DNA of 40,173 nucleotides, from positions 1 to 40,173 of the forward strand of contig CANRQF010000006.1 of the NCBI GenBank assembly GCA_947632715.1. Direction: 5' to 3'. This DNA comes from an uncultured Bacilli bacterium (GTDB lineage: Bacteria > Bacillota_I > Bacilli_A > RF39 > UBA660). Numbering within the stretch: position 1 is the first letter of the stretch; every line of letters begins with the position of its first letter. Of the stretch, positions 33,276-40,173 are shown in pieces. A program made the position numbers and the translations under genes. Below the pieces are notes generated by a model. The model did not search any database, was not told the origin of the DNA, and saw only the letters and a list, made by a program, of their open reading frames with translations.

Positions 33276-34004
33276 ATGAATAATATGGGTAACTTTATAA
33301 AAAGTTTAAGAGAAGAAAAAAATTGGACACAAGAAGATTTAGCAAATAAAGTTTGTTATAGTAGAGAAGCTGTATCGAAATGGGAACGAGGAAGATGTGA
33401 ACCCGATATAGAAGTGCTAAAAAAATTAAGTACATTATTTGATGTTAAAATAGAAGAGTTAATTGCAGGAAAGAAAAATCCCAAAGAAGAAAGTGTAGCA
33501 GTTAATTTATATACTAAAAATAGTGTTATTAAAAAGAAATTAAAAATAGTTATAACTATATTAATTTTAATTGTATTTTTAATATTTACTTTTATCTTTG
33601 CATCTTACTATGTTAAAGAGTATCGCTCAGTTAATATATATGATATGTATGGAGTTGGTAAAAGTTACAATGTAAGTAATGGTTTAATTACAAAAACCAG
33701 AGATAGAATATGTATAAAATTTGATTTAGTATCTAATTATGGCACTAATAATATGAATAATAAAATTACAAAAATTGAGTTATATTATAAAAATAATAAT
33801 CAAGATATATTATTAAATACTGAATATGTTAACGATACATTTATTATTGACAAAGTTAATAATGATAATTTAATTGACTTTAAAAATTTTGATAATTATG
33901 TAAATAATTTTTATATTAGACTTTATTTAAAAAGTGATATTATTGAAGATATTAAATTAAGAATTGAAGATACTATTATTAATGATTCAGTAATATATAG
34001 GTAA
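33276..34004 (+). CDS. XRE-family regulator with single membrane helix and outer domain
   Basis: This 242-residue protein has an XRE HTH (about 5-62: WTQEDLANKVCYSREAVSKW), one helix (about 88-112) and a 130-residue extracytoplasmic domain. The topology is that of a one-component transmembrane sensor. AGAGG lies 8 nt upstream of ATG 33276. It is the third of four membrane-linked XRE proteins in the window. Signal and targets unknown. Confidence 0.86.
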   Translation: MNNMGNFIKSLREEKNWTQEDLANKVCYSREAVSKWERGRCEPDIEVLKKLSTLFDVKIEELIAGKKNPKEESVAVNLYTKNSVIKKKLKIVITILILIVFLIFTFIFASYYVKEYRSVNIYDMYGVGKSYNVSNGLITKTRDRICIKFDLVSNYGTNNMNNKITKIELYYKNNNQDILLNTEYVNDTFIIDKVNNDNLIDFKNFDNYVNNFYIRLYLKSDIIEDIKLRIEDTIINDSVIYR

Positions 34005-34072
34005 TGGTCTTAAAAAGACCTAGGTTATATAAAACATATATGTTAAGATTTCCTTGAGAGAGGAGGATATTC

Positions 34073-34996
34073 ATGAATAAAAAGGTATATTTAATAATTG
34101 TTATTAGTTTTTTAACGGGTGTCATTTTAAGTAGTAGTGTATTTTTAATCTTTAATAATCATAACAACGATAATAAAGTATCAAATAATAATAATGTAAA
34201 TAATAATGAAGTAGATAAAAATAATAATAATAACAATGAAGAAGATAATAATAAAGAGGACAATAATATAGAAATAAATGATAGTGAAGATTATGAAAAA
34301 TTAGCTAATGGTTATTATGAAATAGCAAAAGATGTTTATACTTATATTAAAGAAGATGGTAATAATTTAGTTGATGCAATGACTAATCAAGTTATTTTTG
34401 ACACGAGTAAAAAATATGCTAAAACTAAACTAGAAAATTTAGATTTTTTTAATGATTTAACTGTTGATAATCCAGATTTAGATGAATATTTAAAATATTT
34501 TTTCTGGTTTTTTAGAGAAGAAACAAAGACTAGTTTTAGTAAAGAAGATATGTCAGTAATTTTATCTTTTGTTGCAGATATGACAGATACGCCAAGAGAT
34601 AGTGAATATATTAAGAATTTAGCTAAAAGATATTTTAATGTCGATAATTTTGAAATGATACCTGGTACTTATACAACTTTATTTTCTAAATATGATCTAG
34701 AAAAATATACAATTATGAAGAAAAATGGTTATTATGTCATGGGTGGATTAGAACCTACCGATTTTGATTTAAAATATGATGCATATATGACAGATATTAA
34801 AGTAAATGGTAATAAAGTAACTATTTATTATGATTATGCTACCAATGGTGTAGTTGATACTGGTTGTTATAGTGAAAATTTAAGTCAAAAAGAAAAAGAA
34901 GAATGTCGTGTAGGTACTTATGAGTTAGAAATAACTATGGATAAAGATAAGCAAATATTTGCTGTCGATAAAATGATATATACTAAGACAAAGTAA
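34073..34996 (+). CDS. Membrane-anchored secreted protein, unknown
   Basis: This 307-residue protein has an N-terminal anchor (about 5-27), then a 40-residue Asn/Glu/Asp-rich linker, then an outer domain (about 75-307) with helices followed by strands (TVDNPDLDEYLKYFFWFF; IKVNGNKVTIYYDYATNG). The linker resembles wall-spanning spacers. AGAGGAGG precedes the ATG. No family recognised. It lies directly after an XRE membrane regulator and may be its target or partner (inference). Confidence 0.72.
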   Translation: MNKKVYLIIVISFLTGVILSSSVFLIFNNHNNDNKVSNNNNVNNNEVDKNNNNNNEEDNNKEDNNIEINDSEDYEKLANGYYEIAKDVYTYIKEDGNNLVDAMTNQVIFDTSKKYAKTKLENLDFFNDLTVDNPDLDEYLKYFFWFFREETKTSFSKEDMSVILSFVADMTDTPRDSEYIKNLAKRYFNVDNFEMIPGTYTTLFSKYDLEKYTIMKKNGYYVMGGLEPTDFDLKYDAYMTDIKVNGNKVTIYYDYATNGVVDTGCYSENLSQKEKEECRVGTYELEITMDKDKQIFAVDKMIYTKTK

Positions 34997-35020
34997 AGAG
35001 CAATCTTTACTTTTCATTTA
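34991..35020 (+). terminator. Intrinsic terminator
   Basis: Stem AAGTAAAGA / TCTTTACTT (9 bp) with a GCAA tetraloop, then a T-rich stretch. It overlaps the stop of the 34073 gene. Confidence 0.7.
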
Positions 35021-35028
35021 CACTAAAA

Positions 35029-35057
35029 TTGACTTTCAAAATAAATTGTAATATATT
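35029..35057 (+). promoter_or_regulatory. Promoter of the 35080 gene
   Basis: TTGACT (35029-35034), 17 nt, TATATT (35052-35057), with the ATG 23 nt downstream. Confidence 0.65.
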
Positions 35058-35079
35058 TTAATTAAATAGAGGTGGAGAT

Positions 35080-35871
35080 ATGAAAAAGAAAATAATAATG
35101 GGGTTATTGACTATTGTGGGAGTTATTTTGTTAGATACAATTGTAGCAATGGTTTTAAATCAAAGTCCTATTTTAAGTATTAAAAAAGAAATAGGTAATA
35201 GTTATGTAAAACAAGGTATATTAATTGATACTTATTTCTGTGTTAAAGATAGTGATTTAGTAACTGTCAGTTGGCATTTTAAAACTTCTAAGTTTGCTTG
35301 TCAAACTAATAAAGTAGAAGATATTGTCGATAAAACTACTGCTATGAGTGATTTTGCTTGTGATGAAGCATTAGAAGAATTTTATACTGATGATGAATAC
35401 CATTATTATTATCCGTGTCAAAAAAATAACTATGTTGTAGTTAAATATACTGATGGAACTGAAAAGACAGTTAAAGAAGCTTTAAAAGAAAAAGCAATAA
35501 CAATTGCCGATTTAGATGAACATAATATTTCTTATATTAAGAAAGAAAAAGAGATAGATAATAAATGTTTAAAAGATTTACTTGAGGGTTATATTACAAC
35601 AGAAAAAGTAACGTCGAAAGAAGTAAAACTAAGTAAAATTATTAGTACTAGTTTAAAGAAAGTAACTTATTCTTATGTTTCTAAATCCAAAGCAGGTATT
35701 ATAGCTATTGTTAATACAACTGATAGTAAAGTAATAGAGTCTTTAGATAAATATATGGATAAAAATTATAAAGGTTATAAAAAAGATGTTAAAAATAATT
35801 ATACAATTTATGTTTATAATAATAATGAACTTGAAGATGAAATAATTGATATAGATTCTTGCTTAAAATAG
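35080..35871 (+). CDS. Membrane-anchored secreted Cys-rich protein
   Basis: This 263-residue protein has a signal anchor (about 4-24) and an outer domain. The first half has Cys in GILIDTYFCVKDSD, FACQTN, FACDEAL and YPCQKN, which could form disulfides. The NQSPILSIKKEI-to-GILIDTY arrangement recurs in small Firmicutes secreted proteins of unknown role. GAGGTGGAG precedes the ATG. It has its own promoter and terminator. Confidence 0.75.
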   Translation: MKKKIIMGLLTIVGVILLDTIVAMVLNQSPILSIKKEIGNSYVKQGILIDTYFCVKDSDLVTVSWHFKTSKFACQTNKVEDIVDKTTAMSDFACDEALEEFYTDDEYHYYYPCQKNNYVVVKYTDGTEKTVKEALKEKAITIADLDEHNISYIKKEKEIDNKCLKDLLEGYITTEKVTSKEVKLSKIISTSLKKVTYSYVSKSKAGIIAIVNTTDSKVIESLDKYMDKNYKGYKKDVKNNYTIYVYNNNELEDEIIDIDSCLK

Positions 35872-35894
35872 TAAATGAATAATTTACTATTTTT
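35868..35894 (+). terminator. Intrinsic terminator
   Basis: Stem ATAGTAAAT / ATTTACTAT (9 bp) with a GAATA loop and a run of T, overlapping the stop of the 35080 gene. Confidence 0.8.
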
Positions 35895-35997
35895 ATATAA
35901 TAGGAAAGTCATACAAACTTTTTGTTCTAACTCTAGGAATATTTCCTGTAAATTATTAAATATTTATATTAAGATTTAAACATGAAATGGAGAAGTT

Positions 35998-37464
35998 ATG
36001 AATCAAGAAAAAATAGGAAAATTTATTGCGGAATGTCGTAAAGAAAAAAAGTTAACTCAAGAGAAGTTAGCAGAAATTTTAGGAGTTACAGAAAAATCAA
36101 TAAGCAATTGGGAAAATGGCCGAAATATGCCTGATCTTACTTTGTTTAAACCATTATGTGAAGCATTAGGTATAACCATTAATGAACTTTTAAGTGGAGA
36201 AGTAATAGATAATAAAGATTATCAAAATAAATTTGAAGAAAATGTTATTAATACCATAAATTATAATAATAATAAAAATAGTAAAGTAAAAGAAATAATG
36301 GGTATTATTTTACTAATTTTAGGTATCTTATTTGTTATATGTGGTTTTGCTATTTTTAAAAGTGAAAGTAGTTTTAGTACCATTTTTATTGTTCTAAGTG
36401 CTGTTTTTATCTGGACCGGATTAATTCAAATAACTAATAAACTAAAATATTTAAAAAAAATATTAATCTCTTCTTTAGTATTTATTACTTATTTATTTGT
36501 TATCTTTTTTGTTGATTACTTAGCAGTTTTACACAATAATATTCCCCCAAGACTAAATTACGAAAAAGAATATTATGATAATATGATTATTTATAAAAAT
36601 CCTTTTTATAATGTTTTTAGAATTAATAAAGATACTTCTATGGAATATTATTTAATAGATTTAAAGAAAGAATATAATAAAGATAATGTTCCTATATCAT
36701 TATTTAATCGTAATAAATCAGGTATAGATAATATTATAAAGTATAAATATAAATATTTTAATAATCAAAGTAATACTAATAATTTAATTAAAGATTTACC
36801 AATGGGTGAATATTTTAAGGAAGCTGAATATGATAATGACAATAGTAGATTAACTATTAATTATGAACTTACTGATTATCAAATTGATTATAATTTTAAA
36901 GCTACATTTCTTTATAATATCGTTTCTTTATTTTCTTTACTTGATAATTTAGAATATATTACTATTAATGTTAGTGATTTTAGAGGATTAGAAGATATTA
37001 CTATAACTATTGATAGAGATACAATATATAATAATTATTATGGCTTTAAATATATCATTAGAAATGGAATAGATAAATATTATTTTAATGAATTTTTAGA
37101 GAAAAAATTAAATGATTATTATTTTGTAACAGATACTTTTAAAACTTTAATAATGGATACAGCCTTTGATAAAACAGTTAAAATAGAATCAGTTATTTAT
37201 AAAGATGAAGAATTTGAAGTAATAAAAACAATTAATGATTCAGATACTTTAAATAAAGTATTAAATATCTTAAGATCAAGTAATGCGATTCCAAATGGTT
37301 CACTTATTACTTTAGAGGGATCTAACTCATCAATCTATTTATATAATAGTGATAATGAAATAGTTTTAAAATTAAGATTATATAGTTTAACTAATTGTTT
37401 TGGTATTTCAGGAAAAGAATATTGTATGGATAATAAAGATGAATTTTATTCTTATATAAATTAA
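35998..37464 (+). CDS. XRE-family membrane regulator with large outer domain
   Basis: This 488-residue protein has an XRE HTH (about 5-62: LTQEKLAEILGVTEKSISNW), then helices near 99-120, 125-145 and 153-178. An outer domain of about 310 residues with Tyr/Asp/Asn-rich strands follows. Its start MNQEKIGKFI is nearly identical to the XRE gene at 781, but the membrane and C-terminal parts differ, so the DNA-binding module may have been shuffled between genes. TGGAGAAG lies upstream of the ATG. Fourth member of the set; signal unknown. Confidence 0.85.
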   Translation: MNQEKIGKFIAECRKEKKLTQEKLAEILGVTEKSISNWENGRNMPDLTLFKPLCEALGITINELLSGEVIDNKDYQNKFEENVINTINYNNNKNSKVKEIMGIILLILGILFVICGFAIFKSESSFSTIFIVLSAVFIWTGLIQITNKLKYLKKILISSLVFITYLFVIFFVDYLAVLHNNIPPRLNYEKEYYDNMIIYKNPFYNVFRINKDTSMEYYLIDLKKEYNKDNVPISLFNRNKSGIDNIIKYKYKYFNNQSNTNNLIKDLPMGEYFKEAEYDNDNSRLTINYELTDYQIDYNFKATFLYNIVSLFSLLDNLEYITINVSDFRGLEDITITIDRDTIYNNYYGFKYIIRNGIDKYYFNEFLEKKLNDYYFVTDTFKTLIMDTAFDKTVKIESVIYKDEEFEVIKTINDSDTLNKVLNILRSSNAIPNGSLITLEGSNSSIYLYNSDNEIVLKLRLYSLTNCFGISGKEYCMDNKDEFYSYIN

Positions 37465-37544
37465 GAAATATTTAATAATTTATTAAGATTAATTTAATAA
37501 TTAAATAATAAGATTAATATATAATTATTTTGGAAGTGGTGAGA

Positions 37545-38867
37545 ATGAAAAATAAAACTAAAGCCAAAATATTTTATACTACTAGTATAATCTTATTATT
37601 TTTTTATTTTGTTTTAGAATTACCTTTTTTTACTTTTTATACTGGTAATCGTTTAATCTTATTATTTTTAATTGTACTTTTTATCTACTTAGGAGGTTTA
37701 TTTTTAACAAAAGAGTTAAAGAATAATAAACCTATGATAGTAAATTTAAAAATATTTTTTGCTCTTTATATATTACTATATTTAACCCTAACTTTGTTTG
37801 ATACGATGTGGGGAAGAGGAGGAATAACTTTTAATAATCGTTTTACCTTTAATAATAACTTTGTCCCTTTTAAAACAATTATAAATTTTATAGCTAAATT
37901 TGATAGTTTATATGATGCAAATGATATATTATTTAATTTATTAGGTAATTTTATTGCACTTATGCCATTATCTTTCTTTTTACCATTATTTTTTAAGAGC
38001 CAAAATAAATTTTCTTACTTTTTATTAACTATTTTAGGTATTACTATTTGTACCGAAACTATTCAAATGGTAAGTGGTATCGGTGTATTTGATATTGATG
38101 ATATTATTTTAAATACTAGTGGTGCTTTAATTATGTTTTTAATTTTAAAAATTAATAGTTTTAATAATTTTGTTAGAAATATTATATTACTAGAAAAAAA
38201 TTCAATAGCTAAGAAAGATATTATTAAAATTATTATAAGTATAACTTTAGTATTTATTACTATTTTATCTATAATCTTATATTGTAATTATCTTCATAAA
38301 AGAAGCTTTGATAATTATTTATATATTACTAATCCAGAAGTTAGAGTAATAGATGAATATCCCGATTGTAACAATAGTTTAAATATCTTTTATGAAGATG
38401 AATATAATACTTATTCATTTTTGTGTTCACCAATTGATCAAATATATATTTTTCTTAATGGTGAAAAATATTTAGTTACAGATGTTTTAGAGGGAAAAAC
38501 TAAATATAATTATAGTATAAATAGCCTAATAAATAGATTAGATTATTATAATGTTAAATATAAAATAATTCCTAAATATGAAATGATAAATATAAAGATA
38601 AAAAATATTATTTATAATAATAGTATAACTTATCCAAATACATCTATTAATATTGAGAATGAGGAATTATTACAAATAATTGTGAATAATTCTAAAATAG
38701 ATGAAGAATATTCTTATATTAACTTATATTTTAAAGGACTTAAGGAAGGCAATACTAAAGCTGAGATAATATTTAAAGATAGAAATACCAATAAAATATT
38801 AGAAAGAAGAAACTATCTAGTTACTATAGACGAAAATTTAAATGTTAATTATACAGCTGAAAATTAA
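37545..38867 (+). CDS. VanZ-like membrane protein
   Basis: This 440-residue protein has an N-terminal set of five or six helices (to about 200) with the VanZ-like pattern: NFVPFKTI, DILFNLLGNFIALMPLSFFLP, TETIQMVSGIGVFDIDDIILN and TSGALIMF. A further helix (about 232-250) and an outer domain of about 190 residues follow. The C-terminal extension is not part of VanZ and is unrecognised. VanZ-family members have been linked to teicoplanin or lipoglycopeptide tolerance. ATG 37545 has a GTGGTGAG upstream, favouring it over a TTG at 37530. Confidence 0.82.
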   Translation: MKNKTKAKIFYTTSIILLFFYFVLELPFFTFYTGNRLILLFLIVLFIYLGGLFLTKELKNNKPMIVNLKIFFALYILLYLTLTLFDTMWGRGGITFNNRFTFNNNFVPFKTIINFIAKFDSLYDANDILFNLLGNFIALMPLSFFLPLFFKSQNKFSYFLLTILGITICTETIQMVSGIGVFDIDDIILNTSGALIMFLILKINSFNNFVRNIILLEKNSIAKKDIIKIIISITLVFITILSIILYCNYLHKRSFDNYLYITNPEVRVIDEYPDCNNSLNIFYEDEYNTYSFLCSPIDQIYIFLNGEKYLVTDVLEGKTKYNYSINSLINRLDYYNVKYKIIPKYEMINIKIKNIIYNNSITYPNTSINIENEELLQIIVNNSKIDEEYSYINLYFKGLKEGNTKAEIIFKDRNTNKILERRNYLVTIDENLNVNYTAEN

Positions 38868-38884
38868 ATTTTCATTTGGAATTG

Positions 38885-38913
38885 TTGACACTTTCGATTT
38901 GGTAAGATATAAT
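38885..38913 (+). promoter_or_regulatory. Promoter of the DUF5305 gene
   Basis: TTGACA (38885-38890), 17 nt, TATAAT (38908-38913). It resembles the promoter at 40103-40130: both begin TTGACACT and end ATATAAT. Confidence 0.75.
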
Positions 38914-38961
38914 TATTATTGAGATATAGTAGATTAAATGAATAATAAGGAGTTAGTAATT

Positions 38962-40059
38962 ATGGATAATAATGAAATTAATAATAACGAAAAAGCTTTA
39001 GAAACAAAAGAAAACAAATCATACTTTAGTTATAATATGAGAATTACTATATATGTAGTTTTGTTCCTTATAAGTTTTATAAGCTGTTTAGTTGCAGCTA
39101 AATATTCTTTTGAATACAATGATGCTTTAGAAGTTGATTATAGTGAAAATCAAAATATTGATTATAAAGTATATTTAAAAGAAAATGAATTTTATGAAGA
39201 AGAATATTTAGGAAAGAATATGCTATATGTAGCAAGTTTAATAGATAGAATAGATGTTAATTTGAATTATGATTTTAAAATTGCTAAAGAAATAAATTTA
39301 GATTATGAATATAAAATAGTAGGTAACCTTGTTATTAAAGATAGTAATAACCAAAAAACATTTTTTACTAAAGAATATGTGTTAAAAGAACCAAATAAAG
39401 GTAAGATAAACAAAGATGAATTTAACATTAATGAAAATGTTGAAATAGATTATGGTTATTATAATAGTTTAGCTAATAGTTTTAAAACACAATTTGGAGT
39501 AGATACAACAAGTTATTTAGAGGTTGCTTTAGTAATAAATAAAGATAGTTCTAAAGATATTGTTCCAATAAATGATACAAGTAATGTAATGATTAGTATT
39601 CCATTATCTGAAAAAGCAATAGATATTAAATTCCAATCTCAAGATGCTAGTATTATAAGAAAAGCTGTTGCAGATAAAAAATTAGAATTTAATAGTGCTG
39701 TTTTTATAGTAGAAGTTGTACTATTGATAATTTCAGTAATCTTAATAAAGAGAATAATTGAATTATTATCTTTATTATCAACTAAAAAAAGTAAATATGA
39801 TAGTTATTTAGAAAAGATATTAAAAGAATTTGACCGTTTAATTGTGGAAACTACAACTGGTATTAATGAAAATAAAAGTCATGTAATATATGTTCATAAA
39901 TTTGAAGAATTATTAGATGTAAGAGATACTTTAAAAGTGCCAATCATGTATTACAATATAGTTAAACATCAAAAATGTTACTTCTATGTAAAGAATAACA
40001 ATGATGTATACTTATTAAAATTAAAAGCCAGTGATATGGAATTAGATAACGATAAATAA
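38962..40059 (+). CDS. DUF5305 membrane protein
   Basis: This 365-residue protein has one helix near 25-48, an outer domain of about 200 residues (DYKVYLKENEFYEEEYLGKN, YVASLIDRIDVNLNY: the DUF5305 pattern), a second helix (about 248-270) and a cytoplasmic tail. ATG 38962 has AAGGAG 9 nt upstream; an earlier in-frame ATG (38938) lacks one. DUF5305 genes are often near signal peptidase genes; here the following gene is cut off. Function unknown. Confidence 0.82.
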   Translation: MDNNEINNNEKALETKENKSYFSYNMRITIYVVLFLISFISCLVAAKYSFEYNDALEVDYSENQNIDYKVYLKENEFYEEEYLGKNMLYVASLIDRIDVNLNYDFKIAKEINLDYEYKIVGNLVIKDSNNQKTFFTKEYVLKEPNKGKINKDEFNINENVEIDYGYYNSLANSFKTQFGVDTTSYLEVALVINKDSSKDIVPINDTSNVMISIPLSEKAIDIKFQSQDASIIRKAVADKKLEFNSAVFIVEVVLLIISVILIKRIIELLSLLSTKKSKYDSYLEKILKEFDRLIVETTTGINENKSHVIYVHKFEELLDVRDTLKVPIMYYNIVKHQKCYFYVKNNNDVYLLKLKASDMELDNDK

Positions 40060-40062
40060 TTA

Positions 40063-40093
40063 AAAAATTGCAATTCACGTAGCAATTTTTTAT
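40063..40093 (+). terminator. Intrinsic terminator
   Basis: Stem AAAAATTGC / GCAATTTTT (9 bp) with a 10-nt loop and further T, after the DUF5305 gene. Confidence 0.78.
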
Positions 40094-40102
40094 TGTAAAT
40101 TA

Positions 40103-40130
40103 TTGACACTCGGGGGGGGTATTATATAAT
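40103..40130 (+). promoter_or_regulatory. Promoter with a G8 tract in the spacer
   Basis: TTGACA (40103-40108) and TATAAT (40125-40130) are 16 nt apart. The spacer contains eight G in a row (40112-40119). Gain or loss of one G would set the spacing to 17 (optimal) or 15 (weak), a classic phase-variable layout. It drives the gene starting at 40156. Confidence 0.8.
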
Positions 40131-40155
40131 TATTTATATAAAATAAGAGGTCAAT

Positions 40156-40173
40156 ATGTATAATAAGAGATAT
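40156..40173 (+). CDS. Start of a further gene (cut by window end)
   Basis: An ATG (40156) with AAGAGG upstream opens MYNKRY and runs off the window. It is 26 nt downstream of the -10 element of the G8 promoter. The product cannot be identified. Confidence 0.5.

Noticed and set aside
34006-34020. GGTCTT/AAGACC hairpin after the 33276 gene as a terminator
   Set aside because: The 6-bp stem is good, but it is followed by TAGGTTATAT with no T-run, so termination is not supported. It might be a protein-binding site or chance.
37465-37544. Two copies of TAAGATTAAT before the VanZ-like gene
   Set aside because: Short, AT-rich and imperfect in context; it could be chance and does not line up with a clear promoter.
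1-40173. Use of TGA as tryptophan (code 4)
   Set aside because: Trp is encoded by TGG in most genes, and several genes end properly at TGA. The one TGA at a Trp position is in a gene that also has a frameshift.
1-40173. CRISPR array, tRNA or rRNA genes
   Set aside because: No regularly spaced direct repeats and no cloverleaf or rRNA-like GC-rich segments were found by eye.

Overview
The window is a very AT-rich stretch, with Lys/Asn/Ile-heavy proteins, AGGAGG-type ribosome binding sites, TTGACA/TATAAT promoters and many short hairpin-plus-T terminators. This points to a low-GC Gram-positive. A choloylglycine/bile-salt hydrolase-like gene, VanR/VanS-like wall regulators and many membrane-anchored XRE regulators suggest a gut-associated member of the Bacilli/Erysipelotrichia or an uncultured 'Tenericutes-like' lineage. 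The taxonomic placement is inference. TGG is the usual Trp codon and TGA acts as a stop, so code 11 is assumed.

Region 1 (1-9.4 kb) is accessory and partly decayed. It holds a broken gene tail, a truncated RhuM-type gene, an XRE-membrane regulator, a GntR(YtrA-like)/ABC operon with a clear palindrome over its promoter, a doubly disrupted Bro/antirepressor pseudogene, a MazG-like pyrophosphohydrolase, a large XRE-membrane protein, a MATE exporter, an intact DinD and a flavodoxin. The three genes of the Bro/RhuM/DinD group each carry a strong DNA palindrome inside the coding sequence at what looks like the same place in the fold.

Region 2 (9.4-19 kb) contains an ECF sigma/anti-sigma-like pair, a GNAT, and a TetR divergent from a small hendecad-repeat protein plus a membrane protein. 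It continues with an orphan multi-pass membrane protein, a tight three-gene operon (DUF488-like, HAD phosphatase, DUF5131 Cys-cluster protein), a NatAB-like ABC exporter and two unknown membrane-anchored proteins.

Region 3 (19-25 kb) is a cell-wall locus: a C39-like membrane-anchored peptidase, VanR-like and VanS-like two-component proteins, an unknown protein and a VanY-like D,D-carboxypeptidase. Two unknown paralogous proteins follow. No vanHAX-type ligase genes are present.

Region 4 (25-33 kb) starts with a leftward O-acylation operon (DUF4358-type lipoprotein, MBOAT, DHHW). A rightward run follows: permuted-papain protein, DUF4026/DUF2314 protein, cation diffusion facilitator, bile-salt hydrolase-like enzyme, DUF1003 protein and a frameshifted cyclophilin-like gene.

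Region 5 (33-40 kb) has two more XRE-membrane regulators, two secreted unknown proteins, a VanZ-like protein, a DUF5305 protein and the start of a further gene. That last gene has an uninterrupted G8 tract in its promoter spacer, a candidate phase-variation switch.
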